Positions 1-5,200 of a DNA stretch of 5,200 nt are shown here, piece by piece. Under the pieces are notes generated by a model. The model worked only from the letters and a program-made list of their open reading frames with translations. It was not told the DNA's origin and searched no databases. The stretch lies in contig CAZDEF010000108.1 of the NCBI GenBank assembly GCA_964504385.1, positions 1 through 5,200 of the forward strand. Direction: 5' to 3'. This DNA is from Limiplasma sp964504385 (lineage in GTDB: Bacteria > Bacillota > Clostridia > Christensenellales > Aristaeellaceae). The position numbers and the translations under genes were made by a program. How positions within the stretch are numbered: position 1 is the first letter of the stretch; every line of letters starts with the position of its first letter.

Positions 1-799
1 TCTTGTACCCATAAAGGGCAAATGCACCGATATGAAAGCCATTCACTCGTCTGTTTGTAAGAAGCTGCGGATATTTTCGGACATATCCTCCAAATATGCA
101 AGCATAGCACAAGCTATGGAACTCTTTGACTTCTGTGAAGGACTATTCAACTGTCCGCTTACGTCGAGCGTAGATCCACTTACCATTCTGTGACTTCGTA
201 AGCGCATACACTTGCTCCAGGCCATTCTGCTAAACATGGCGTGTTATCAATCTGCTTGTCGTAATGGAGAATATGCGTCTTTCGTTGTATGGACAGCTCT
301 TGCAAAATTTGCTGTCACTCCAGTATTCATGGTATCCGAAGCGGTTGGCACTTTTCCATGCTAGCTTTTGTGTTGTGGACGGAGATAGATGCTTTTACCC
401 TTTGATACACGAAATGGAATTTTTCGAAGTGCTCTCCTTTATATGGATGTAACTGCGGTAGCTAACCACTATTTGAATACTACAGGAAGCAGTTTAGTAA
501 GAAAATGGGTCGATGTGGTATCCAGCAGCTACTTTCATATAACTCGGAAGATAACTAACTCTCTTTCTCGATGCCATTCTGAATATCCGTGATAGGGTTT
601 CGGCATGCGCGTTGGCAGGTGTGATCCGTACATTGATTGAGATATTGTTCTTGCTGTCTGCTGTGCAGTGCTCACTATAGTGGACGCCGTCAGGTTTTTC
701 TTCTTTGTGAAACTGCCGATTTCTGGAGCATTCTTGCTTTGCTGGATCTGAGCAGCTGACGGCTCGTTGTTGTAAAAGACCCTTTGGCTGTTTGTATTG
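1..799 (-). pseudogene. Decayed 3' part of an IS1182-family transposase
   Basis: Reading the minus strand in one frame (codon first bases 799, 796 and so on) gives recognisable pieces of an IS1182-type DDE transposase in the right order. These are an AVSCSDP segment, then KPDGVHYSEH, then NNISINVRITPANAH, then AGYH, then NRFGYHEYWSDSKFCKSCP, then RHV, then IYARRKRTVE and SFTEVKEFHSLCY. IS1182 proteins have the equivalent TDPD, KPEGFFYLDH, ITDVHVTPGNVHD, DAGY, CxxCP, RHVW and RRKETVERSFADAKE blocks. The frame is broken by TAA at 494-496 and 395-397 and TAG at 230-232 and 143-145. The stretch near 437-360 (KGEHFEKFHFVYQ) is in another frame, so at least two compensating indels exist. The Asp of the DAGY motif is replaced by Ala (codon 527-529). 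The N-terminal half is absent, and the C-terminus may continue past the window edge. The copy cannot be active. The short ORFs on either strand here are by-products of this relic. Confidence 0.85.
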
Positions 800-2659
800 T
801 CAAGGCAGAGGATGCTCGTCCTCTGCGCAACTGCCCAGCAGCGGCAGCGTCATGGCTGCGATGGGCAGGAAGTAACGGAAGTAATCATTCACCGGACTGA
901 GCATGCATACGCCCAGCGAAAGCAGCGCGGGCAGGAAGCCGCACGCCACCAGCCGCCAGCGCCCGCGGCGGGCGGCGCTCAGCCCTGCGCCCACCAGCAG
1001 CCATGTGTAGGCGGCGCAGGCGTACAGCAGGCTCAGCAGGGGAATGTGCCGCCATCCGCGCGCGAACAGCGCCAGCAGCGTGCGCACCGGCTCCAGCGCG
1101 GCGATCTGCGTGGTGTCAAGGAAACGCGGATCGTACCCCTGCGAGTCGCCCAGCTCATAGGTCTCAAACACCAGCCGGTTGCCGGCTTGGTTATTGTAGG
1201 TCTCTCCTTCGATCTTTGGGGCGAAGGTGTAGTAGCTCAAATTGCCCGCAAAGAAGCTCTCGAGATAGGTGAGCGGGTATTTCTTCAGCATGGCGAGCCA
1301 TGCCTCGCGATAGGTCGCCAGCGCGGCTTTCTCGGCTGCTGCTCCCTGCCCGTACTGGCGGAAAGTGTATTTGACCGGGTCGGAGATCCATGGCTCGTAC
1401 AGCTCCGGCAGCCGCTGGGCATCCAGCACCGCGTCGATGGCTCCGTATTCTTCCGGGGTAACATCGCAGTCGCGCAGCACGCGCGCGCTCTGCTGGAAAC
1501 ACACGGAGTAGATGCCGCTGGCCGTCTCGTCCTTCACGCCGAGAGCCGGCAGCAACACGTTGGAAAACAGCAGCGCACAGACAACCGCACCGCACAGCGC
1601 AGACGCAGCCGGAAGGCGCGCGCGTCCCTTTGCCGCCAGCGCGATCAGCATGACCGCTGTGGGCAGCACCACATACAATCCGTTGGAGCGCAGCAGACAG
1701 GTCAGCAGCCCCCAGACGAACAGCTCTGCCGCTGTGCAGGCACGGCATTCGCGCGTGCACACCATGTGCAGGGCATTCAGCACAAACAGCAGCAGCGCCG
1801 CGGTGTACAGCGTGTCCTTGCTGATGAACTGCGCATAGCCGCCCCAGAGCGGTGTGAGTGCAAAGAACGCCAGCGCGCACAGCCGCACGACGCGGTTCAT
1901 GCCGCACCTGCGCAGATGCTGCACCGCGCGGGCCAGCGCATAGCTCAGGGCAAGGGTCTGCAGCAGTGTGAACAGCGCCGCGCCCAGGTTATCGCTGCCC
2001 ACCAGCCGCCCCAGCCACACGCAGCCGCCGATCAGCCATGTGGTGAATACGGGGTGCCATGTGTCCATCTCCCGCTGGCCGAAAAACTGCGCTACCATTT
2101 CTCCCAGATCCCAGCAGACAGTGCCGGGATAGAAAGCGATCAGGTACGGCAGCCAGCACACGATCATCACGCCCATGCTGAACAGCAGCTCATGCTCCTC
2201 TGCCCAGCCGCAGCGCTTTTCATCCAGCGCGGTGCGCCGGGTCATCGCGCCGCTGCGCAGGAAAGCGTCCGCCCAGCACAGCGCCGCCGCCATGGGCGCC
2301 GCCTGTCCAAGGCTCCGCGTCAGCGCGAAGGCGAGCTGCAGGGGGCTTTGGAGCATGGCCCAGCTGTCATAGGCAAAAAGCAGCCCGCCCAGCGTGTTCA
2401 CCACGCCGAACAGCAGGGCAAACAGCGCCGCGCCGGCATTCAGCCGCAGCTGCTTTTTGACAAACACCTGATACAGCGCCCAGGCAAAGCACGCCGCCAG
2501 CACGCTCCACAGATAACTGGTGGAGGAGGCGGGCAGGTCGCTCATGCCGGTGTAGCCCTCCTGCCCCAGCACGAAGCTCAGAGCGCTCAGAATACCCAGA
2601 AGAATGCAGAAAGCCCCCTTCACGCTTTGGCGCAGGGGGCGGATGGATGCACGGCTCAT
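800..2659 (-). CDS. Polytopic membrane protein, DUF6020-like, putative GT-C-type glycosyltransferase
   Basis: This 619-residue protein has about 14 predicted membrane segments by hydropathy reading: near 13-33, 48-68, 75-97, 107-131, 158-176, 203-221, 224-246, 256-276, 281-300, 309-322, 325-343, 350-372, 536-560 and 567-608 (two). A large non-membrane region lies at about 373-535. Landmarks fit the DUF6020 group as I know it: YPG at 177-179 followed by Asp184, HP at 202-203, SKD at 280-282, LRSNG at 323-327, FQQSAR at 388-393 and NDYFRYFLP at 591-599. An acidic residue in the loop after an early helix and an HP motif resemble lipid-linked-sugar transferases of the GT-C fold. Catalytic activity and substrate are inferred, not shown. 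Its ATG overlaps the stop of the GT2 gene (ATGA), with GGGAGAG five bases upstream, so the start is secure and translation is probably coupled. The gene ends right beside a transposase relic. The family ending around RY-LP suggests the protein is complete or nearly so. Confidence 0.78.
   Translation of the reverse strand: MSRASIRPLRQSVKGAFCILLGILSALSFVLGQEGYTGMSDLPASSTSYLWSVLAACFAWALYQVFVKKQLRLNAGAALFALLFGVVNTLGGLLFAYDSWAMLQSPLQLAFALTRSLGQAAPMAAALCWADAFLRSGAMTRRTALDEKRCGWAEEHELLFSMGVMIVCWLPYLIAFYPGTVCWDLGEMVAQFFGQREMDTWHPVFTTWLIGGCVWLGRLVGSDNLGAALFTLLQTLALSYALARAVQHLRRCGMNRVVRLCALAFFALTPLWGGYAQFISKDTLYTAALLLFVLNALHMVCTRECRACTAAELFVWGLLTCLLRSNGLYVVLPTAVMLIALAAKGRARLPAASALCGAVVCALLFSNVLLPALGVKDETASGIYSVCFQQSARVLRDCDVTPEEYGAIDAVLDAQRLPELYEPWISDPVKYTFRQYGQGAAAEKAALATYREAWLAMLKKYPLTYLESFFAGNLSYYTFAPKIEGETYNNQAGNRLVFETYELGDSQGYDPRFLDTTQIAALEPVRTLLALFARGWRHIPLLSLLYACAAYTWLLVGAGLSAARRGRWRLVACGFLPALLSLGVCMLSPVNDYFRYFLPIAAMTLPLLGSCAEDEHPLP
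805..826 (-). other. Perfect 8-bp stem-loop at the 3' end of the membrane-protein gene
   Basis: GCAGAGGA at 805-812 and TCCTCTGC at 819-826 pair perfectly around a 6-base loop. The stem-loop lies in the last codons of the membrane-protein gene, two bases short of its TGA. In the minus-strand transcript no U-run follows, only CTTGACAATAC, so it is not a standard intrinsic terminator. It could be the stem of a former terminator whose T-tract was lost when the transposon relic arrived, an mRNA 3' end stabiliser, or chance. Confidence 0.4.
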
Positions 2660-3594
2660 TTGGTCTCTCCCTTGTGATGCAGCAGATTGAGCAGGTTCAG
2701 GTTGATTTCAAACAGCTGGCGGTGCTTCTTGGCCACGGTATCCAGCACCAGTCCGCATACCAGCGAAAGCAGCGCAAAGGTGAACAGGCCCACACTCATA
2801 ATCAGCGTTGGGAAACGCGGCACCAGTCCCGTTCCAAAGTATTCCACCAGCACCGGCAGGAACAGGCATAGCCCCACCAGCGCAAACAGCGCCGCAAACA
2901 GCCCGAAGAAGGACAGCGGACGGTATTCCTTAAACAGGCGCACGATGGTCTTGAGCACCTTGAAGCCGTCGGAGTAGGTGTTGAGCTTGCTCACACTGTC
3001 CTCGGGACGGTCGCGGTATTCCACGGGAATGCTCTTGATGCTCAGGTTCTTGTCCAGCGCATGGATGGTCATTTCTGTCTCGATCTCAAAGCCCTTGGAA
3101 AGCACCGGGAAGGACTTGACAAACTGGTAGCTGAATGCGCGGTAGCCGGTCATGATGTCGCGCACATCGCCCTTGAAGAAGGTGTTCACCAGTCCACGCA
3201 CCATCCGGTTACCAAGGTTGTGGAAGGGACGCTTGTTTTCGGTAAAATAGGTGGCGCTCAGGCGGTCGCCCACCACCATATCCACCTTCTTTTCCAGCAC
3301 CAGCTGCACCATTTCACGGGCGTTCTCGGCGGGGTAGGTGTCGTCGCCGTCGATCATCAGGTAGCAGTCCGCGTTGATCTCGCGGAACATGGTGCGGATC
3401 ACATTGCCTTTGCCCTGACGGTATTCATACCGCACGATGGCGCCGGCTTCGCGGGCGATCTCGTCGGTATGGTCGGTGGAATTGTTGTCGTATACATAGA
3501 TGTCAGCCTCAGGCAGCGCAGCACGATAATCGCGCACCACCTTGGCGATGGTCTTGCTTTCGTTATAGCAGGGGATCAACACGGCAATCTTCAT
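2656..3594 (-). CDS. Family 2 glycosyltransferase, polyprenyl-phosphate sugar synthase (DPM1-like) type
   Basis: This 312-residue protein has an N-terminal GT-A catalytic domain (about 1-225) and two C-terminal membrane helices (about 228-250 and 263-287). Family motifs are clear: IPCYNE at 7-12, YDNNSTD at 35-41, the metal and nucleotide-sugar binding DGDDTY at 82-87 (DxD is Asp82/Asp84), GDR at 109-111, DIMTGYRAF at 146-154 and GFEIETEM at 168-175. Enzymes of this type move a sugar from UDP or GDP to a polyprenyl phosphate on the inner face of the membrane. The two C-terminal helices recall GtrB-like members. The exact sugar cannot be read from sequence, and direct transfer to a glycan acceptor remains possible. 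The ATG at 3594 has GGAGG eight bases upstream (3603-3607). A promoter of its own lies in the 73-bp gap before it, and the stop overlaps the next gene by 4 bp. Confidence 0.9.
   Translation of the reverse strand: MKIAVLIPCYNESKTIAKVVRDYRAALPEADIYVYDNNSTDHTDEIAREAGAIVRYEYRQGKGNVIRTMFREINADCYLMIDGDDTYPAENAREMVQLVLEKKVDMVVGDRLSATYFTENKRPFHNLGNRMVRGLVNTFFKGDVRDIMTGYRAFSYQFVKSFPVLSKGFEIETEMTIHALDKNLSIKSIPVEYRDRPEDSVSKLNTYSDGFKVLKTIVRLFKEYRPLSFFGLFAALFALVGLCLFLPVLVEYFGTGLVPRFPTLIMSVGLFTFALLSLVCGLVLDTVAKKHRQLFEINLNLLNLLHHKGETK
2660..2671 (-). promoter_or_regulatory. Ribosome binding site inside the GT2 gene for the coupled membrane protein
   Basis: GGGAGAG (minus strand, 2665-2671) sits five bases before the ATG at 2659 and inside the last codons of the GT2 gene. 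With the ATGA start/stop overlap at 2656-2659 this supports translational coupling and fixes the start of the membrane protein. Confidence 0.75.
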
Positions 3595-3635
3595 CTGAGA
3601 AACCTCCAGCCTTTGTGTTGTGGTGTGCTGTGTTC

Positions 3636-3665
3636 ATCATACATGCGCGGCAGGCTTTTTGTCAA
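3636..3665 (-). promoter_or_regulatory. Internal sigma-A-type promoter for the GT2/membrane-protein pair
   Basis: On the minus strand, a perfect -35 box TTGACA (3660-3665) is followed by an 18-base spacer and a -10 box TATGAT (3636-3641), five of six bases matching TATAAT. Transcription would start near 3629, leaving a leader of about 35 bases before the GT2 ATG. The -35 box lies two bases after the stop codon of the upstream gene, and no terminator separates the genes. The pair could therefore be read both from this promoter and by readthrough. Confidence 0.7.
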
Positions 3666-3667
3666 CC

Positions 3668-5050
3668 TCAGCGCAGCTTTTCGGCATTGATCATCCCGCC
3701 GAAGGCTGTGCGGAAGATGATCCTCAGATCCAGCAGGAGAGACCAGTTTTCGATGTACCACAGGTCATGGCGGATCCGTTCGGGAATGGAGGTATCGCCG
3801 CGCAAGCCGTTCACCTGCGCCCAGCCGGTAATGCCGGGGCGCACCTGATACTTTACCATATACAGCGGCACGCTTTCGCGGAACTGCTCCACAAAATAGG
3901 GCACCTCCGGCCGCGGGCCCACGATGCTCATATCGCCCTTGAGCACGTTGAAAAACTGCGGCAGCTCGTCGATGCTGGTTTTGCGGATGAGGCTGCCGAA
4001 CCTTGTGCGCCGGTCATCCGCCGAGGTGGACCAGCCGGTATCCTGCGCGGTGTTCACCTTCATGCTGCGGAATTTGTACATCATAAAGGCTTTCTTGTTC
4101 AGGCCGATGCGTTCCTGCTTGAACAGCACGGGGCCGGGGCTGGACAGCCGGGTGCCGATGGCCGCGGCCAGCATGATCGGGCTGGTGAGCAGGATGAGGA
4201 TCAAACTGGTGACAATGTCGAACGTGCGCTTGACAAAGGCGTTCAGCGGCTCATCCAGAGGCGTGGTGCGCAGCTGCACCAGCTTCAGTTCGCCCACGGC
4301 GTCGATGGTGGGCTGGGTGGGGATCACATCGTTGTAGAAGGGAATAACACTGGTCTTGGTGCCGCATTTTTCGCAGATGCGGATCACCGGGATCATCAGG
4401 TCGATTTCGTCCGGCCCCAGCGCCACCACGGCTTCGTCGATGCCGTCGCCGTGGATCTGCGTTTCCAGACGGCTCTGCAGTTCCTCAGCCGTTTCATCCG
4501 GCTCGCGGCACACGCTGCATTCCACATGAATGCCCAGATGGGGCTTGGAGGCGACCGTCTGCATATAACGCTGCGCCAGCTCGCCGCCGCCGACCACCAC
4601 CACATGCTTCTGGTTATAGCCCTTGGCGCGCATGCGCTTCAGGATCAGCCGCATGCAAAGGCGCTTGACGTTGAGCGCCGTGCAGGAGGAAAGGAAGAAC
4701 ACCAGCAGCACGCCGCGGGAGAAATCCTCCAAACGGAACACGAACAGCAGCGCTGCCGCCGACACCAGCGCCACCGCGCTGGAAAGAATGACCGTGCCTG
4801 CCTCGCGCAGATCAGAGGTGAGCCGCGTATGCTTGTACAGCCGGAAGGAGGCCATCACAGCCACCGTCCACAGCGCATAGAGCCCAGCGATGAGGAAGCT
4901 GTGCGGGCTGTTCAGCGCCGCCATGTTGCGCGGATCGCCCTTCACCACATCCAGCCACAGCCACGCGGCAAACAAATAGCTCAGCCACACCAGCAGGGCG
5001 TCCGTCCAGACGTGGATGCGGTTGATCTGTCTTTGGTTCTTTTTAATCAT
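3668..5050 (-). CDS. Undecaprenyl-phosphate sugar-1-phosphate transferase (exopolysaccharide priming enzyme, WcaJ/CpsE type)
   Basis: This 460-residue membrane enzyme transfers a sugar phosphate (often glucose- or galactose-1-phosphate) from a UDP-sugar to undecaprenyl phosphate, the first step in making a capsule, exopolysaccharide or similar surface glycan. Four N-terminal membrane helices (about 13-33, 51-71, 87-107, 112-128) lead to a Rossmann-like domain with GGGELA at 154-159. The C-terminal catalytic domain (about 273-460) begins with KRTFDI and a membrane-inserted helix at 278-300 containing Pro291. It then shows SSPGP at 303-307, KFRSM at 326-330, the Asp361-Glu362 dyad in DELPQF, VGPRPE at 377-382 and RPGITGWAQVNG at 404-415. 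All key residues are present and the length is normal for the long, two-domain class. The ATG at 5050 is chosen because the strong ribosome binding site lies just upstream of it; the in-frame TTG at 5077 would place that site inside the gene. The sugar specificity cannot be told. Confidence 0.93.
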   Translation of the reverse strand: MIKKNQRQINRIHVWTDALLVWLSYLFAAWLWLDVVKGDPRNMAALNSPHSFLIAGLYALWTVAVMASFRLYKHTRLTSDLREAGTVILSSAVALVSAAALLFVFRLEDFSRGVLLVFFLSSCTALNVKRLCMRLILKRMRAKGYNQKHVVVVGGGELAQRYMQTVASKPHLGIHVECSVCREPDETAEELQSRLETQIHGDGIDEAVVALGPDEIDLMIPVIRICEKCGTKTSVIPFYNDVIPTQPTIDAVGELKLVQLRTTPLDEPLNAFVKRTFDIVTSLILILLTSPIMLAAAIGTRLSSPGPVLFKQERIGLNKKAFMMYKFRSMKVNTAQDTGWSTSADDRRTRFGSLIRKTSIDELPQFFNVLKGDMSIVGPRPEVPYFVEQFRESVPLYMVKYQVRPGITGWAQVNGLRGDTSIPERIRHDLWYIENWSLLLDLRIIFRTAFGGMINAEKLR

Positions 5051-5060
5051 TTGCTGGGGT

Positions 5061-5070
5061 TCTCCTCCTC
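5061..5070 (-). promoter_or_regulatory. Strong ribosome binding site that decides the start of the priming transferase
   Basis: The minus strand reads GAGGAGGAGA here, ending 10 bases before the ATG at 5050. It excludes the longer reading that would begin at the TTG at 5077, because the site would then lie within the coding region. Confidence 0.85.
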
Positions 5071-5096
5071 GGCACAATCATGGTTCCCATTGAAGT

Positions 5097-5125
5097 ATTG
5101 TAACCTTTTGTCAAGGGAATGTAAA
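5097..5125 (-). promoter_or_regulatory. Sigma-A-type promoter for the priming transferase
   Basis: On the minus strand, TTTACA (5120-5125) and TACAAT (5097-5102) are separated by exactly 17 bases, each matching five of six consensus bases. Transcription would start near 5090, giving a leader of about 40 bases that includes the ribosome binding site. A TTGACA at 5109-5114 falls inside the spacer and has no good -10 box of its own. Confidence 0.7.
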
Positions 5126-5127
5126 GG

Positions 5128-5141
5128 GGGCGTACATGCCC
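5128..5141. repeat. GC-rich 14-bp near-palindrome just upstream of the -35 box
   Basis: GGGCGTACATGCCC has perfect four-base GGGC/GCCC arms and an imperfect GTACAT centre. It ends two bases upstream of the -35 box of the priming-transferase promoter, a position typical for an activator or repressor site. No regulator is encoded in the window, so its role is a guess. Confidence 0.35.
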
Positions 5142-5200
5142 TGCGAATTGTTGAGGTACAATACATAGGTAACAAAAAAGGAATAGAAAACAGAGAGCCA

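Larger units (their letters stand above)
5095..5164. repeat. Inverted repeat with 8-bp perfect arms around the upstream regulatory region
   Basis: GTATTGTA (5095-5102) and TACAATAC (5157-5164) are perfect reverse complements. The similarity extends to ACC/GGT on the inner side with one unmatched base. The left arm contains the -10 box of the minus-strand promoter. The right arm contains an identical TACAAT facing right, though no good -35 lies 16-18 bases before it (ACATGC at 5134-5139). It may mark a divergent promoter for a gene beyond the window, a paired regulator site, or chance. The remaining bases up to 5200 show nothing else that I can support. Confidence 0.35.

Noticed and set aside
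43..237. A 64-codon minus-strand ORF
   Set aside because: It lies in a different frame from the transposase blocks covering the same bases (RRKRTVE, SFTEVKEFHSLCY) and has a serine-rich composition typical of an out-of-frame reading.
264..592. Two short overlapping plus-strand ORFs, 264-452 and 389-592
   Set aside because: They are antisense to the transposase relic and show no recognisable domain or convincing ribosome binding site.
805..826. Intrinsic terminator at the end of the operon
   Set aside because: The stem is perfect but no U-run follows in the minus-strand transcript, so it is reported only as a stem-loop.
797..2677. A 626-codon open frame on the plus strand, antisense to the membrane protein
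   Set aside because: The translation is rich in Gln, Arg, His and Ala with no domain or membrane pattern. It mirrors the GC-rich codon use of the real minus-strand gene, which has clear membrane helices, family motifs and a ribosome binding site.
3061..3690. A 209-codon plus-strand open frame opposite the GT2 gene
   Set aside because: It is antisense to a gene with all GT2 motifs and its Val/His/Ala-rich translation resembles no family. It also crosses the intergenic promoter region.
5051..5077. A longer priming transferase beginning at a TTG at 5077
   Set aside because: It would put the strong GAGGAGGAGA site inside the coding region. The ATG at 5050 is correctly spaced from that site and starts a typical N-terminus with a charged stretch before the first helix.
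5109..5114. TTGACA as the -35 box of the upstream promoter
   Set aside because: The bases 16-18 downstream (around AATGGG) do not resemble a -10 box, whereas TTTACA with 17 bases to TACAAT fits well.

Overview
The window is most likely chromosomal DNA from a moderately GC-rich Firmicute, probably a gut clostridial lineage of the Oscillospiraceae/Ruminococcaceae type. This is an inference from the strong AGGAGG-type ribosome binding sites, sigma-A-like promoters and protein style; no marker gene here fixes the taxon. All three intact genes lie on the minus strand, so they read from right to left.

Layout, right to left. Positions 5051-5200 are an upstream regulatory region with a sigma-A-like promoter, a GC-rich near-palindrome just upstream of it and a wider inverted repeat. 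Positions 3668-5050 encode a polyprenyl-phosphate sugar-1-phosphate transferase (WcaJ/CpsE type), the enzyme that starts a lipid-linked glycan. A 73-bp gap contains a second, near-consensus promoter. Positions 2656-3594 encode a family 2 glycosyltransferase of the dolichyl/polyprenyl-phosphate sugar synthase type. Its stop overlaps by 4 bp the start of a 619-residue polytopic membrane protein at 800-2659 that resembles DUF6020 and has GT-C-like features. Positions 1-799 hold no intact gene. They carry the decayed 3' part of an IS1182-family transposase on the minus strand, visibly more AT-rich than the genes and ending against the stop codon of the membrane protein.

How the genes may work together: the first enzyme would load a sugar phosphate onto undecaprenyl phosphate. 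The coupled GT2/membrane pair looks like a donor-and-transferase module, in which GT2 makes a polyprenyl-phosphate sugar and the membrane protein uses it outside the cell to decorate a surface polymer. The first role is well supported by motifs. The pairing is an inference from gene overlap and fold type. No flippase, polymerase or further glycosyltransferase lies in the window, so the rest of the pathway must be elsewhere.

No RNA gene, CRISPR array, intact mobile element or clear intrinsic terminator was seen. The most useful observations are the coupled glycosyltransferase pair with its own promoter, the unannotated transposase relic and the symmetric elements upstream of the first gene. 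I did not find convincing evidence of a wholly new system.
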